Shown: positions 1-9,457, counted from the stretch's first letter. The stretch is 64,000 nt of DNA from Pelomonas candidula (GCF_043555985.1 NZ_JBIGIC010000003.1:124001-188000), one strand, 5' to 3'. Program-made: numbers and translations. Notes: generated from the sequence alone by a model not told the origin.

Positions 1-1
1 G

Positions 2-1339
2 CACGCGGCCGGGCGCAACAACGTGCTCATCATCGACGAGGCCCAGAACCTCTCGGCCGACGTGCTGGAGCAGCTGCGCCTGCTGACCAACCTCGAGACC
101 AGCGAGCGCAAGCTGCTGCAGGTGGTGCTGATCGGGCAGCCCGAGCTGCGCGGCATGCTGGCCCGGCCCGAGCTGGAGCAGCTGGCACAGCGCGTCATCG
201 CGCGCTTCCACCTGGGCGCACTGTCCGAGGCCGAGACGGCGCAGTACATCCGCCACCGCCTGACCGTGGCCGGCCTCACCGGCGCGCTGCCCTTCGACCG
301 CAAGGCGCTGCGCCTCATCCACCAGCTCACCCGCGGCGTGCCGCGCCGCATCAACCTGCTGTGCGACCGCGCGCTGCTGGGCGGCTATGCCGGCGGCCAG
401 GCGCAGGTCACGCCGGCCATCGTGCGCCAGGCCGCGGCCGAGGTGTTCGACGCGCAGACCGCCACGCCCGCACGCAAGCGCCGGCGGCGGCCGGACCTGG
501 TCGGCGTGGGCCTGGTGGCGCTCGCCGCGGCCGTGGCCGGCGCGGGGCTGACCTGGGGCTGGCAGCAGCAGTCGACATCGCAGGCCGCACGCGGCGGCAA
601 GTCCGGCGAGGTGGCGATGGCCACCGCGGCGAGTGCCACATCCGCCCCCGCCGGCGCCGCGTCGGCCGCCCGGCCGGCCGCAAGCGCCGCATCGTCGCCA
701 GCCCCGTCCGCCAGCAGCGCCGCGCCCGCGCCGCTGCGGCTGGCCGACTGGGCCCCGCGGGACGGCGACGCCTGGGCCGCGCTGGCCCAGCGCTGGGGCC
801 TGCCACTGCCGGCCCAGGCCGACCCCTGCGGCACCGCGGCGCAGCACGGCCTGCAGTGCTACCGCAGCGCCAGCGGCAGCCTGTCGCTGATCCGCCTCAT
901 CGACCGCCCGGTGCTGCTGACGCTGCAACGCCCCGGCCAGCCGCCGGCCCTCGCCGCACTGGTGGGGCTGGACGGCCACCAGGCCACGTTGCTGGTGGAC
1001 GGCACGCCGCGCCGCGTCGCGCTGGCCGAACTGGCCGGCGCCTGGCGCGGCGAGTTCACGACCTTCTGGCGCGTGCCGCCGGGCTATGTCGGCCGGGCCG
1101 GCAACGTCATGCCGCTGCGAGCCTGGCTGGCCGCCCAGCTGGCCCACGCGTCGGGCGCCGCAGCGCCGGCCAGCGCCGCGGCTTCCACGCCCCTCGGCTG
1201 GGCCGAGTTGAGCCGCCAGATCCAGGCCTTCCAGGCCAGCCAGGGCCTGCAGCCGGACGGCCGCATCGGCCCCGTCACGCTGATGCAGATCAACCGGGCC
1301 ACCGGCGTGGCCGAACCGCGCCTGGACGCAGCCCGCTGA
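2..1339 (+). CDS. gspA: GspA/ExeA-type general secretion ATPase, 5'-truncated
   Basis: The reading frame is open to the left edge, so the N-terminus and Walker A motif lie outside the window; 445 residues are visible. A Walker B motif (LIIDEAQN) is at about visible residue 9, followed by the AAA sensor region typical of ExeA. A basic patch (KRRRR) precedes one membrane segment at about 163-185, then an Ala/Ser/Pro-rich linker. A peptidoglycan-binding repeat sits near 402-440 (IQAFQASQGLQPDGRIGP). In the known family GspA pairs with GspB and uses ATP and peptidoglycan binding to help place the type II secretion secretin. gspB follows 26 bp downstream, supporting that role. The family is clear; the truncation is only the window edge. 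Confidence 0.9.
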   Translation, partial: HAAGRNNVLIIDEAQNLSADVLEQLRLLTNLETSERKLLQVVLIGQPELRGMLARPELEQLAQRVIARFHLGALSEAETAQYIRHRLTVAGLTGALPFDRKALRLIHQLTRGVPRRINLLCDRALLGGYAGGQAQVTPAIVRQAAAEVFDAQTATPARKRRRRPDLVGVGLVALAAAVAGAGLTWGWQQQSTSQAARGGKSGEVAMATAASATSAPAGAASAARPAASAASSPAPSASSAAPAPLRLADWAPRDGDAWAALAQRWGLPLPAQADPCGTAAQHGLQCYRSASGSLSLIRLIDRPVLLTLQRPGQPPALAALVGLDGHQATLLVDGTPRRVALAELAGAWRGEFTTFWRVPPGYVGRAGNVMPLRAWLAAQLAHASGAAAPASAAASTPLGWAELSRQIQAFQASQGLQPDGRIGPVTLMQINRATGVAEPRLDAAR

Positions 1340-1365
1340 CCCCAAGATTCGAGCGACCGAACGCC

Positions 1366-2031
1366 ATGTCCTACATCCTCGATGCCCTGCGCCGGGCCGA
1401 AGCCGACCGCGAACGCGAGCGCGGCCAGGTGCCGGGCCTGCACACCCAGCCGCAGCCCACCGGCGGCGCCGCGCCGGCCACCGGGCGCAGCCGCTGGCTG
1501 CCCTGGGCCGGTGGCGGCCTGCTGGTGCTGGCCGGCGTGGGTGCGGGCAGCTGGTGGGCCGGCAGCGCGCATGACACCACGCCGCCGGTGCCCTCCATGC
1601 CGCAAGCCGCGTTGCCCGCGCCGATGCCGGTTGCCACGCCCGAGCCTGTCACGCCGCCGGTCGCCAGCGCGCCGATGCCACAGCCTGCGGCCTCAGGCTC
1701 GCCCTACCTGCCGCCCATGCCGCCACCGGTCGCGGTGGCCGCTGCACCCGCACCCGTCGCCGCCACCGTGCCGGCGGCGGCTCCCGCGCCGACCGCCGAA
1801 GCCCGCATCCCGGCGCTGGCCGAGCTGCCCGAGAGCACGCGCCGCGAACTGCCCCGACTGACGATCAGCGGCTCGGTCTATTCGGACGACCCGGCCAGCC
1901 GCTTCGTCATCGTCAACGGCGAGGTCGTGCGCGAGGGCGCGCGGCTGGGTGCCGACCTGTCGCTGGAGCAGATCCGCCAGCACGAGCTGGTGCTGCGCTT
2001 CAAGGGCCAGCGCTACCGGCAGCCGGTCTAG
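1366..2031 (+). CDS. gspB: General secretion pathway protein GspB
   Basis: This 221-residue protein starts MSYILDALRRAEADRERERG, the characteristic cytoplasmic opening of GspB/ExeB. A single membrane helix is at about 44-66, then a long Pro/Ala-rich periplasmic linker, then a C-terminal domain (about 163-221) with the motif LTISGSVYSDDPASRFVIVNGE found across the family. It is the partner of GspA and helps outer-membrane assembly of the type II secretin. Its position directly after gspA in the same direction indicates an operon. The start is fixed by the conserved opening. Confidence 0.9.
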   Translation: MSYILDALRRAEADRERERGQVPGLHTQPQPTGGAAPATGRSRWLPWAGGGLLVLAGVGAGSWWAGSAHDTTPPVPSMPQAALPAPMPVATPEPVTPPVASAPMPQPAASGSPYLPPMPPPVAVAAAPAPVAATVPAAAPAPTAEARIPALAELPESTRRELPRLTISGSVYSDDPASRFVIVNGEVVREGARLGADLSLEQIRQHELVLRFKGQRYRQPV

Positions 2032-2034
2032 CCC

Positions 2035-2493
2035 ATGCCGACCACGCCCGACGGCCAGGTCGCACGCATCGATCCCGAAGCGGTGTCGACTGACGACGAG
2101 TTGCCGGCGTTCATCGCTGCACCGAGGGACGCGCCCGCCTACTACGGCTTTCCGATGCTCGACGGGTCCGATAAGGACGGCTTTCGCTTCGGCGTCATCA
2201 CGGACCCGCGCGGCAACGAGCCGAAGCGTTGGGGCGATGCGTATGTCGTGGCGCCGGATGGCTCACGGGCCGGCATCGTCTGGCAGGCCGGCGTAGGTGA
2301 AGCGACCGTGATCTGCCCGCCGGATCAACGCCGCTGGGGTGTGTACGGCTTCCACTTCCAGGCGCCGATCCAGTCGGACCGGGACCTCATCCGATGCCTT
2401 CACTCGGTGCTGCCGCAGTTGAAGGCGTTCTACGAAACCGCAGCTGCCAGTCGTCCCGGGACAACGCAGCCCGAGACGCCCGGCGAGACCTGA
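2035..2493 (+). CDS. Hypothetical protein (152 aa) downstream of gspB
   Basis: I do not recognise this soluble 152-residue protein. It begins 3 bp after the gspB stop, so it is probably cotranscribed and translationally linked. No signal peptide or membrane segment is visible. The middle is rich in aromatic and Gly residues (YYGFPMLDGSDKDGF, RRWGVYGFHF), suggesting a compact beta-rich fold. Its codon use is somewhat less GC-biased than that of gspB. It ends 7 bp before the convergent M13 peptidase stop. Nothing in the sequence ties it to secretion beyond position. Confidence 0.65.
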   Translation: MPTTPDGQVARIDPEAVSTDDELPAFIAAPRDAPAYYGFPMLDGSDKDGFRFGVITDPRGNEPKRWGDAYVVAPDGSRAGIVWQAGVGEATVICPPDQRRWGVYGFHFQAPIQSDRDLIRCLHSVLPQLKAFYETAAASRPGTTQPETPGET

Positions 2494-2500
2494 CCCGCCA

Positions 2501-4546
2501 TCACCACACCTTGCAATGCTGCCCCGCCGGCTTCACGAGCCGGGAGCCGGGCTTGCAAGCGAAGGCCTTCTCGAACTCCGGCATGTTGGCGACCACGCCG
2601 TTGATGCGCCACTCGGGCGGCGAGTGCGGGTCGATCTTGGCGTGCACACGCTGCGCCTCGGGGCGCGCGTCGGCGCATGCCCACTGCGCGAAGCCGACGA
2701 AGAAGCGCTGCTCGGGTGTCAGGCCGTCTTTCGACTCGCTCACCCTCCCCTGCATGTGAGCCTTCCAGGCCTCCCACGCGAGGATGAGGCCGCCCAGGTC
2801 GGCGAGGTCCTCGCCCAGCGTCAGCTTGGAATTGATCTTGATGTCGTCCACGACGGTGTAGGTCGCGTACTGGCCCACCACGCAGGCGGCGCGCTTCTCG
2901 AACTCGCGGCCGTCCTTCTTCGTCCACCAGTTCTTCAGGTTGCCCTGGGCGTCGAACTGGCGGCCTTCGTCGTCGAAGCCGTGCGTCAGCTCGTGGCCGA
3001 TGGTGCCGCCGGTGTTGCCGTAGTTGGGCGCCTCGTCCATCTTCGGGTCGTACAGCGGAGCCTGCAGCACGCCGGCCGGGAAGTTGATGTCGTTCATCTG
3101 CGCGTCGTAGTAGGCGTTGACCGTCTGCGGCGTCATGTTCCATTCGCCGCGGTCCAGCGGCTGGCCGATCTTGGCCAGGCGGCGCCTGGCCTCGAACACG
3201 TTGCCGCGCACGACGTTGCCGAAGAAGTCGCCACGCTGCACGGCAAAGGCCGTGTAGTCGCGCCAGCGCTCGGGATAACCGACCTTGTTGACGATGGCCT
3301 TGAGCTTCTCGTGGGCGCGCGCCCGGGTCTCGGCGCTCATCCACGCGAGGCTGTCGATGGAGCGCGCCATCGCGGCCTCGATCTCATCGGTCATCTGCAC
3401 CGTGGCGGCCTTGAGCTCGGGCGTGAGGTTGCGCGCGACGAACTCCTGGCCCAGCGCCTCGCCCAGTTGCACGTCGACGAGCTGCACGCAGCGCTTCCAG
3501 CGCGGGCTCAGCTGCGGCGTGCCGTTCAAGGTGTGGCCGTAGAAGTCGAAGTTGGCCTGCACGAGGCGGTCGTCCAGCGCCGGCGCCAGGCTGCTGGCGA
3601 GCTGCCAGCGCAGGTAGCGCTTCACGTCGTCCAGGCTCATGGCCTGCAGCCGCGCGTTGAACGCCTTCAGGAAGGCCGGCTCGGTGACGTTGTAGCGGGC
3701 CAGGTCGGGCGCCACGCCCAGGGCCGCGCCGAAGGCGGCCCAGTCGAAGCCCGGCGTCAGCGCCTGCAGGCCGCGGGCGTCGACAACGTGGAAGGTCTTG
3801 TAAGGGTCACGCTGGTCGACCTTGCTCAGCGACGCGCGCGCCAGCACCGCCTCGGTGGCCAGCACGCTGCGCGCCGCCGCCCGGGCCCCGGCCGGCGAGT
3901 CGCCCAGCAGCGTGAAGACCTGGGCCACATGGGCCTCGTAGGCGTTGCGGATCTTCAGCGTCCGGGCGTCGCGCTTGAGGTAGTAGTCGCGGTCGGGCAG
4001 GCCCAGGCCGCCGGCCGACGCGAACGCGATCTGGCGCGTTGCGTCGGCAAAGTCCTGGCCCGAGCCGAAGCCGAAGAACAGCCGCTCGTTGCCGGCGGCC
4101 AGTTGCAACTCGGCCAGCAGCGCCGGCAGCGCGCGCTTGTCGGCCAGGGCATCGATGCGGTCCAGCAGCGGCTGCAGGCCCTTCAGGCCGGCGGTCTGCA
4201 CGGCACCCTCGTTCATGCAGCTGGCGAAATAGTCGCCCAGCTTGGCCTGGCTGGCGCTGCGCTCGGTGCCGGTGTCGCCGAGCTTATTCAGCACACCCCA
4301 CAGGTAGCGCTGGTTCTCGTTGGCCATCTTGGCGTAGACCGACCAGCGCGACTGGTCAGACGGGATGGGGTTGGCCTTGCTCCAGGCGCCGCAGGCGAAG
4401 CGGTAGAGGTCGTTGCAAGGGTTGGCACTGCGGTCCATGGCCTTGACATCGAGTCCGGGCGTGTAGGGCAGCGCATCCAGCGGACCCTCGTCGGCCGCAT
4501 GAGCCAGCGTGGCCGCCAGCAGGGCGGAAAGCAGCAGTTGTTTCAT
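2501..4546 (-). CDS. Secreted M13-family zinc metallopeptidase (neprilysin/PepO-like)
   Basis: This 681-residue protein opens with a short signal peptide (MKQLLLSALLAATLAHA), which sets the start although the frame stays open 88 codons upstream. M13 hallmarks are present in order: the substrate-binding NAYYD motif, the zinc site HELTH at about 518-522, and the third zinc ligand in GEDLADLGG at about 579. The C-terminus CKVW resembles the conserved CxxW end of neprilysins. It should cleave small peptides in the periplasm or outside the cell. The length matches the usual 650-700 of the family. It is divergent from the dehydrogenase at 4641, with a 94 bp shared upstream region. Confidence 0.93.
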   Translation of the reverse strand: MKQLLLSALLAATLAHAADEGPLDALPYTPGLDVKAMDRSANPCNDLYRFACGAWSKANPIPSDQSRWSVYAKMANENQRYLWGVLNKLGDTGTERSASQAKLGDYFASCMNEGAVQTAGLKGLQPLLDRIDALADKRALPALLAELQLAAGNERLFFGFGSGQDFADATRQIAFASAGGLGLPDRDYYLKRDARTLKIRNAYEAHVAQVFTLLGDSPAGARAAARSVLATEAVLARASLSKVDQRDPYKTFHVVDARGLQALTPGFDWAAFGAALGVAPDLARYNVTEPAFLKAFNARLQAMSLDDVKRYLRWQLASSLAPALDDRLVQANFDFYGHTLNGTPQLSPRWKRCVQLVDVQLGEALGQEFVARNLTPELKAATVQMTDEIEAAMARSIDSLAWMSAETRARAHEKLKAIVNKVGYPERWRDYTAFAVQRGDFFGNVVRGNVFEARRRLAKIGQPLDRGEWNMTPQTVNAYYDAQMNDINFPAGVLQAPLYDPKMDEAPNYGNTGGTIGHELTHGFDDEGRQFDAQGNLKNWWTKKDGREFEKRAACVVGQYATYTVVDDIKINSKLTLGEDLADLGGLILAWEAWKAHMQGRVSESKDGLTPEQRFFVGFAQWACADARPEAQRVHAKIDPHSPPEWRINGVVANMPEFEKAFACKPGSRLVKPAGQHCKVW

Positions 4547-4640
4547 GGCAAGAACGTTGGATTTGATGAACGCGATTGTGGGTGCCGGGCCGCGGCCCGG
4601 CCATTCGTCAGACCGGGAAGCCGCACGGCATGATGGGCGC

Positions 4641-5576
4641 ATGAACGACACCCTGCTACTGCTTGTCCCCATCGCCGCCGAACACAAGGCCCTGCTGCTG
4701 GCGCGCTTCCAGGTCATCGAGGCCACGGACCCGGCGGCACGCGCCGCCGCCATCGCCGCCCACGCGGCGGATATCGAGCTGGTGCTGACCAACGGTTCTG
4801 TCGGCTTCACGGCCGCCGAGATCGCCGCGCTGCCCCGCCTGAAGCTGCTGGCCGCCCTGGGCGCCGGCTACGAGAACCTCGACCGGGCCGCCGCCCGCGC
4901 CCGCGGCGTGGCGCTGTGCAACGGCGCCGGCACCAACGACGACTGCGTGGCGGACCACGCGCTGGCACTGCTGCTCGCCAGCGTGCGGGCACTGCCCCAG
5001 CAGGGCAAGGCGCTGCGGGCGGGCATCTGGCGCGACGATCTGCTGCTCTACCCAAGCCTCGGCGGGCGGCGGCTGGGCATCGTGGGCCTGGGCGCCATCG
5101 GTCGCAAGATCGCCCACCGCGCGGCGGCCTTCGGCATGGTCATCGGTTATCACAACCGCACGCCCAGGCCGGACGCCGGTGACGCGAGCTACTTCGACAG
5201 CCCGCAGGGCCTGGCCGCCTGGGCGGACGACCTCGTCGTGGCCACGCCCGGCGGCGCGGCGACGCGGCACATCGTCGACGCCGCCGTGCTGGCCGCCCTG
5301 GGTGCGGGCGGCCACGTGGTCAACATCGCCCGCGGCAGCTGCGTGGACACCGCGGCCCTGGCGGCCGCGCTGAAGGCCGGGCAGATTGCGGGCGCGGCGC
5401 TGGACGTCTACGAGAGCGAGCCGCAGCCGCCGGCGGAGCTGGCGAGCCTGGACAACGTCATCCTGACGCCGCACGTGGCCGGCTGGTCGCCCGAGTCCGT
5501 CCGGGCCTCGGTGCAGAACTTCATCGACAACGCCGACGCACTGCGGCGCGGCGCCCCGTTGCCGACGCCGATCTGA
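4641..5576 (+). CDS. D-isomer-specific 2-hydroxyacid dehydrogenase
   Basis: This 311-residue protein shows the NAD(P)-binding motif GLGAIG at about 149-154 and the catalytic triad of the family: Arg in NIARGS (about 231), Glu in DVYESEP and His in TPHVAG. It should interconvert a 2-keto acid and a D-2-hydroxy acid; glyoxylate/hydroxypyruvate reductase is the closest type by overall look, but the substrate cannot be read from sequence. The start chosen is the ATG at 4641, because the longer open frame upstream is not protein-like and would run into the divergent M13 peptidase gene. A -10-like hexamer (CATGAT, 4628-4633) lies 7 bp before the ATG. Confidence 0.9.
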   Translation: MNDTLLLLVPIAAEHKALLLARFQVIEATDPAARAAAIAAHAADIELVLTNGSVGFTAAEIAALPRLKLLAALGAGYENLDRAAARARGVALCNGAGTNDDCVADHALALLLASVRALPQQGKALRAGIWRDDLLLYPSLGGRRLGIVGLGAIGRKIAHRAAAFGMVIGYHNRTPRPDAGDASYFDSPQGLAAWADDLVVATPGGAATRHIVDAAVLAALGAGGHVVNIARGSCVDTAALAAALKAGQIAGAALDVYESEPQPPAELASLDNVILTPHVAGWSPESVRASVQNFIDNADALRRGAPLPTPI

Positions 5577-5578
5577 GG

Positions 5579-5818
5579 TCAGCGGCGGCGCGGCCGTTCG
5601 ATGACCTCTTCCTCCGCCATCGGCACGTAGAGGCGGCGGCTGCCCTCCTCCAGCGCCATCTCGATGGCCCGGCGGCCCAGCGGCTGGGGCGCGGCGGGCG
5701 GCGGTGGCGGCAGGTTGTCGAAGCCCAGCAGGGGCTCGACCACCCGGTTGACGGGCGCCCGCTGGGACGCGAAGACGTTCAGCAGGCGGCGGGGCGTGGG
5801 GATGTGCAGAAGCTTCAT
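5579..5818 (-). CDS. Small hypothetical protein (79 aa)
   Basis: A 79-residue frame starting MKLLHIPTPRRLLNVF, with a five-proline run in the middle and a charged end (MAEEEVIERPRRR). No signal peptide, membrane helix or known domain is visible. It ends 2 bp after the convergent dehydrogenase stop. The longer frame to 5986 has atypical composition, so I use the internal ATG at 5818; no good ribosome binding site is visible before it. It could be a small lineage-specific protein. The 224 bp between its start and 6043 hold its promoter but no further gene. Confidence 0.5.
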   Translation of the reverse strand: MKLLHIPTPRRLLNVFASQRAPVNRVVEPLLGFDNLPPPPPAAPQPLGRRAIEMALEEGSRRLYVPMAEEEVIERPRRR

Positions 5819-6042
5819 GGCAGCAGGCAACAGAAGCAAACGAAGGGGTTTCCCAACAGACGACGTGGGCGCCGAAACAGCGACAGGCCGTCGGCATCCA
5901 AGTTTGTGCCGTGTCGGCGCAAGCCCGCAAGTAGGCCTGCCCCCGGGATAGCCATCACGTCGTCCGCCGGGCCGACCCGCGCGCACCCCGTCGGTGCGTC
6001 TTCAGCTGCGGCGCGCCGTCTGATGAAGCGTCGGGCGGCGGC

Positions 6043-6576
6043 TCAGGCCGCCGAAGCCGCCTTGGCCGGTGCGCTGGCGACGCAGCCCTTGGCCGCCGAC
6101 AGCCCGCGCAGGAAGCCGCGGCGCACGCCGCCGGCCGTGATGGCCACGCTGACCTGGCGGGCGTAGCGCTCGGCGCCGCTGAGCTTGCGCACCCAGCCGC
6201 GGAACGGGATGACACCTTCGGCCGTGCGCTGCAGCGCACCGGTGGCCGCGTCCTCGCCGCGCTCCAGCAGGCCCGTGTTGCCCTTGCCGGCCGGCGCGTC
6301 GAGGTCAGGGCCCAGCACCTCGTCCAGCGCCTGGATGCCGGCGGCGAGCCCCGTGCAGCTGGCGTCGGCCGGCAGCGCGTAGGGCGCTGCCGAGGCCGCC
6401 TTCAGCACATCGGGGATGTCGGCGCGGACGACGTTGAGGTCGCTCAGCGGCGTGGTGGCAGCATTGGTGGCGGCGTTGGCGACCTTGTCCTGGCTGGAGC
6501 TGGCGCAGGCGGTGAGGGCGAGGACGGCGGCGAGGGTGAGGGCGTGGTGGTATGGGCGCATGGCGGGCTGGATCAT
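6043..6576 (-). CDS. Putative lipoprotein coupled to the 2-oxoacid oxidoreductase operon
   Basis: About 177 residues with a hydrophobic N-terminus and a lipobox (LTAC) near residue 24, so it is predicted to be a membrane-anchored lipoprotein. The ATG at 6576 overlaps the stop of the upstream beta-subunit gene (ATGA); a second in-frame ATG at 6561 (MRPYHHALTL) would give a tighter signal peptide. The mature part has conserved-looking Cys and Gly residues but no domain I recognise. A periplasm-facing lipoprotein as fourth gene of a cytoplasmic ferredoxin-dependent enzyme operon is unusual. The function is unknown. Confidence 0.7.
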   Translation of the reverse strand: MIQPAMRPYHHALTLAAVLALTACASSSQDKVANAATNAATTPLSDLNVVRADIPDVLKAASAAPYALPADASCTGLAAGIQALDEVLGPDLDAPAGKGNTGLLERGEDAATGALQRTAEGVIPFRGWVRKLSGAERYARQVSVAITAGGVRRGFLRGLSAAKGCVASAPAKAASAA

Positions 6577-7625
6577 CTCAGGCCGGCGTTGATCTTTTCG
6601 AGCGCTGCGGCGCCCGGGCACAGGTCTTTTTCACCCAGCGCATTCAACGCGCCGGCCGCCGTGCGCTGCGCGGCGTGCCAGTCCCTGGCGGCGGGGTCCA
6701 CGTAGAGCAGCCCGGTCGCGATCTCGCCGGCAGCGGCGCGCAACTGCATCGCGGCCATCGCACCGAGGCGGTCGGTGGGGTCGTAGCCGGCGTCCATCTT
6801 GCGCAGGCGCAGTACCGTGCCGTCGGCCTGCGGCACATCGATGACGTCAGGCGAGTGCTCGACAACCTGCTCGTCGGCGAGGTCGATGAAGTCGATGCGG
6901 TTCAGCGCCTCGTTGTGCGCGCGGACATGGTCGTAGCTGCGCGTGGAACCAGCATGGTTGTTGAACGCCACGCAGGGGCTCACCACATCGATGAAGGCCG
7001 CGCCGCCGTGGCGGATGGCGGCTTCGATGAGCGGCACGAGCTGGGCCTTGTCGCCCGAGAAGCTGCGCGCGACGAAGGTGGCGCCGAGCTGCAGCGCCAG
7101 CGCGGCGAGGTCGATGGCCGCATCGTTGTTCGTCGCGCCCTTCTTGGCGACCGAGCCCTTGTCGGCAGTCGCACTGAACTGACCTTTCGTGAGTCCGTAG
7201 ACACCGTTGTTCTCGACGATGTAGACCATGCGCACGCCGCGGCGCATCGCGTGGGCGAACTGGCCCAGGCCGATGGACGCCGAGTCGCCGTCGCCGGACA
7301 CGCCGAGGTAGAGCAGTTCGCGGTTGGCGAGGTAGGCGCCGGTCAGCACGCTGGGCATGCGGCCGTGCACGGTGTTGAAGCCGTGGCTGGCGCCGAGGAA
7401 GTAGTCGGGCGTCTTGCTGGAGCAGCCGATGCCCGACAGCTTGGCAACGCGGTGGGGCTCGATGTCCAGCTGCCAGCAGGCCTGCACGATGGCGCCGGAG
7501 ATGGAGTCGTGGCCGCAGCCGGCGCACAGTGTGGACACCTTGCCTTCGTAGTCGCGACGCGTGTAGCCGACGGCGTTCTTCGTCAGGCTGGGATGGTGCA
7601 GCTTGGGCTTCGCAAGGTAGGTCAT
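6573..7625 (-). CDS. 2-oxoacid:ferredoxin oxidoreductase, beta subunit
   Basis: This 350-residue protein carries the thiamine diphosphate motif (GDGDS with a downstream NNGVYGLTKGQ) and Cys residues in CAGCGH (about 32), GIGCSS and SPCVAFN that ligate the [4Fe-4S] cluster of KorB-type beta subunits. With the alpha/gamma subunit it should decarboxylate a 2-oxoacid oxidatively to acyl-CoA and reduce ferredoxin. The pattern is closest to 2-oxoglutarate-type enzymes, but the substrate is not proven. It overlaps the alpha gene (7622-7625) and the lipoprotein gene (6573-6576) by ATGA. It starts with ATG at 7625. Confidence 0.92.
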   Translation of the reverse strand: MTYLAKPKLHHPSLTKNAVGYTRRDYEGKVSTLCAGCGHDSISGAIVQACWQLDIEPHRVAKLSGIGCSSKTPDYFLGASHGFNTVHGRMPSVLTGAYLANRELLYLGVSGDGDSASIGLGQFAHAMRRGVRMVYIVENNGVYGLTKGQFSATADKGSVAKKGATNNDAAIDLAALALQLGATFVARSFSGDKAQLVPLIEAAIRHGGAAFIDVVSPCVAFNNHAGSTRSYDHVRAHNEALNRIDFIDLADEQVVEHSPDVIDVPQADGTVLRLRKMDAGYDPTDRLGAMAAMQLRAAAGEIATGLLYVDPAARDWHAAQRTAAGALNALGEKDLCPGAAALEKINAGLR

Positions 7626-9457
7626 GCGGCACTCCTCGGCGTGGTCGCCAGCGCGTGCACGTGGCGCGTGATCGCGTCGGTGATGAAGCGCGCCGTGATC
7701 GGCGTGCCGTCATAGTGCAGCACCTTGACGAGCTGCGCCGGCGCCACCTCCAGCTCGTTGATGAGCAGGCGGCGCATCTGCGCGTCGCGGTTCTGCTCGA
7801 CGACGAAGACGGCGTCGTGCGCCGCGATGAACTCCGCGACCGACGGCGGGAAGGGGTAGGCGCGCAGCCGCATCGCGTCGATGTGGATGCCGGCGTCGGC
7901 CAGCGCCGCCAGCGCCTCGTCCATGGCCGGCGCCGTGGAGCCGAAGTAGAGGACGCCCAGGCGCGTCTTCTGCGCCGCGGCGCGCACCAGCGGTTGCGGT
8001 GCGAGCAGCGCGGCGGTGGCGAACTTGGCGCGCAGCCGCTCGACGTTGCGGACGTAGTCGTCGCCGCGCTCGGAGTAGATGGCCTGTTCGTTGCGCGTCG
8101 TACCGCGCGTGAAATAGGCGCCCTTGCTCGCGTGCGTGCCCGGCAGCGTGCGCCACGGGATGCCGTCGCCGTCGACGTCCTTGTAGCGGGCGAACGGCGT
8201 GCCGGCCTCCAGCTGCTCGGCCGTCATGACCTTGCCGCGGTCGTAGCGGCGCGCGTCATCCCATTCGAGCGGCGCGCACAGGCGCTGGTTCATGCCGATG
8301 TCGAGGTCGCTCATCAGGAACACCGGCGTCTGCAGCCGTTCGGCCAGGTCCAGCGCCATCGCGGCGAACTCGAAGCATTCGCGCGGGTCCTCGGGCAGCA
8401 GCAGCACATGCTGCGTGTCGCCGTGCGACGCGTAGGCGCTGGAGAGCAGGTCGGCCTGCTGCGTGCGCGTGGGCATGCCGGTGCTGGGGCCGCCGCGCTG
8501 CACGTCGATGACGACGAAGGGGATCTCGGCGAAGTAGGCCAGGCCCAGGAACTCGGTCATCAGCGACACGCCGGGGCCGGACGTCGCCGTGAACGCGCGC
8601 GCGCCATTCCAGCCGGCGCCGGTGATGATGCCGATGGACGCGATCTCGTCCTCGGCCTGCACGATGGCATAGCGCTTCTCGCCAGTCGCAGGATCAGTGC
8701 GGAACTTCACCGCGTACTTCTCGAACGCCTCGGCGACGGACGACGACGGCGTGATCGGGTACCAGGCGCAGACGGTGGCGCCGCCATAGACGCAGCCGAG
8801 CGCCGTGGCCGCATTGCCTTCCAGGAAGATCTTGTCGCCCACGGCATCGGCGCGCTTCACGGCCAGGCCGAAGGGCTGCACGGACAGGTGGTCCCGAGCG
8901 AACTCGCGGCCGGCGTGCAGCGCGCGCACGTTGGAGTCCAGCAGCCGCTCCTTGCCCCTGTACTGCTCGGCGAACAGACCCTCGATGACGGCCGACTCGA
9001 TGCCCATCAGCTCGCTGAGCGCCCCCAGCACGAGGATGTTCTTGAACAGCGTGCGCTCGCGCGGCACGTCGTAGGTGGCGTTGCAGATGGCCGTGGCCGG
9101 CATGCCGATGACATGGATATCGGGCCTGAAATCGCTGGCCGGCATGGGCTTGGTGGAGTCGTAGAACAGATAGCCGCCGGGCTGGATCTCGGCCACGTCC
9201 TGGTCCCAGGTCTGCGGGTTCATCGCCACCATCAGGTCCACGCCGCCGCGCCGGCCCAGCCAGCCGGCCTCGCAGACGCGTACCTCGTACCAGGTCGGCA
9301 GGCCCTGGATGTTGCTGGGGAAGATGTTGCGCGGACTGACCGGCACGCCCATGCGCAGGATGGCCCGCGCGAACAGCTCGTTGGCCGACGCCGAGCCCGA
9401 GCCGTTGACGTTGGCGAACTTGACGACGAAGTCGTTGACCGCTTCTATCCTGCTCAT
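7622..9457 (-). CDS. 2-oxoacid:acceptor oxidoreductase, fused gamma-alpha subunit
   Basis: This 611-residue protein joins a gamma domain (about 1-190, starting VNDFVVKFANVNGSGSASANELFARAI) to an alpha pyrimidine-binding domain and transketolase-like C-terminal part (about 210-611; TSGPGVSLMTEFLG, RGGPSTGMPTRTQQADL). This gamma-alpha order is the KorA form of two-subunit oxidoreductases. It forms the active enzyme with the beta subunit encoded next. Both gene borders are 4 bp ATGA overlaps, so the subunits should be made in fixed ratio. The enzyme is cytoplasmic and oxygen sensitivity would be expected, which is of note in a lineage that is mostly aerobic or facultative. Confidence 0.92.
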   Translation of the reverse strand: MSRIEAVNDFVVKFANVNGSGSASANELFARAILRMGVPVSPRNIFPSNIQGLPTWYEVRVCEAGWLGRRGGVDLMVAMNPQTWDQDVAEIQPGGYLFYDSTKPMPASDFRPDIHVIGMPATAICNATYDVPRERTLFKNILVLGALSELMGIESAVIEGLFAEQYRGKERLLDSNVRALHAGREFARDHLSVQPFGLAVKRADAVGDKIFLEGNAATALGCVYGGATVCAWYPITPSSSVAEAFEKYAVKFRTDPATGEKRYAIVQAEDEIASIGIITGAGWNGARAFTATSGPGVSLMTEFLGLAYFAEIPFVVIDVQRGGPSTGMPTRTQQADLLSSAYASHGDTQHVLLLPEDPRECFEFAAMALDLAERLQTPVFLMSDLDIGMNQRLCAPLEWDDARRYDRGKVMTAEQLEAGTPFARYKDVDGDGIPWRTLPGTHASKGAYFTRGTTRNEQAIYSERGDDYVRNVERLRAKFATAALLAPQPLVRAAAQKTRLGVLYFGSTAPAMDEALAALADAGIHIDAMRLRAYPFPPSVAEFIAAHDAVFVVEQNRDAQMRRLLINELEVAPAQLVKVLHYDGTPITARFITDAITRHVHALATTPRSAA

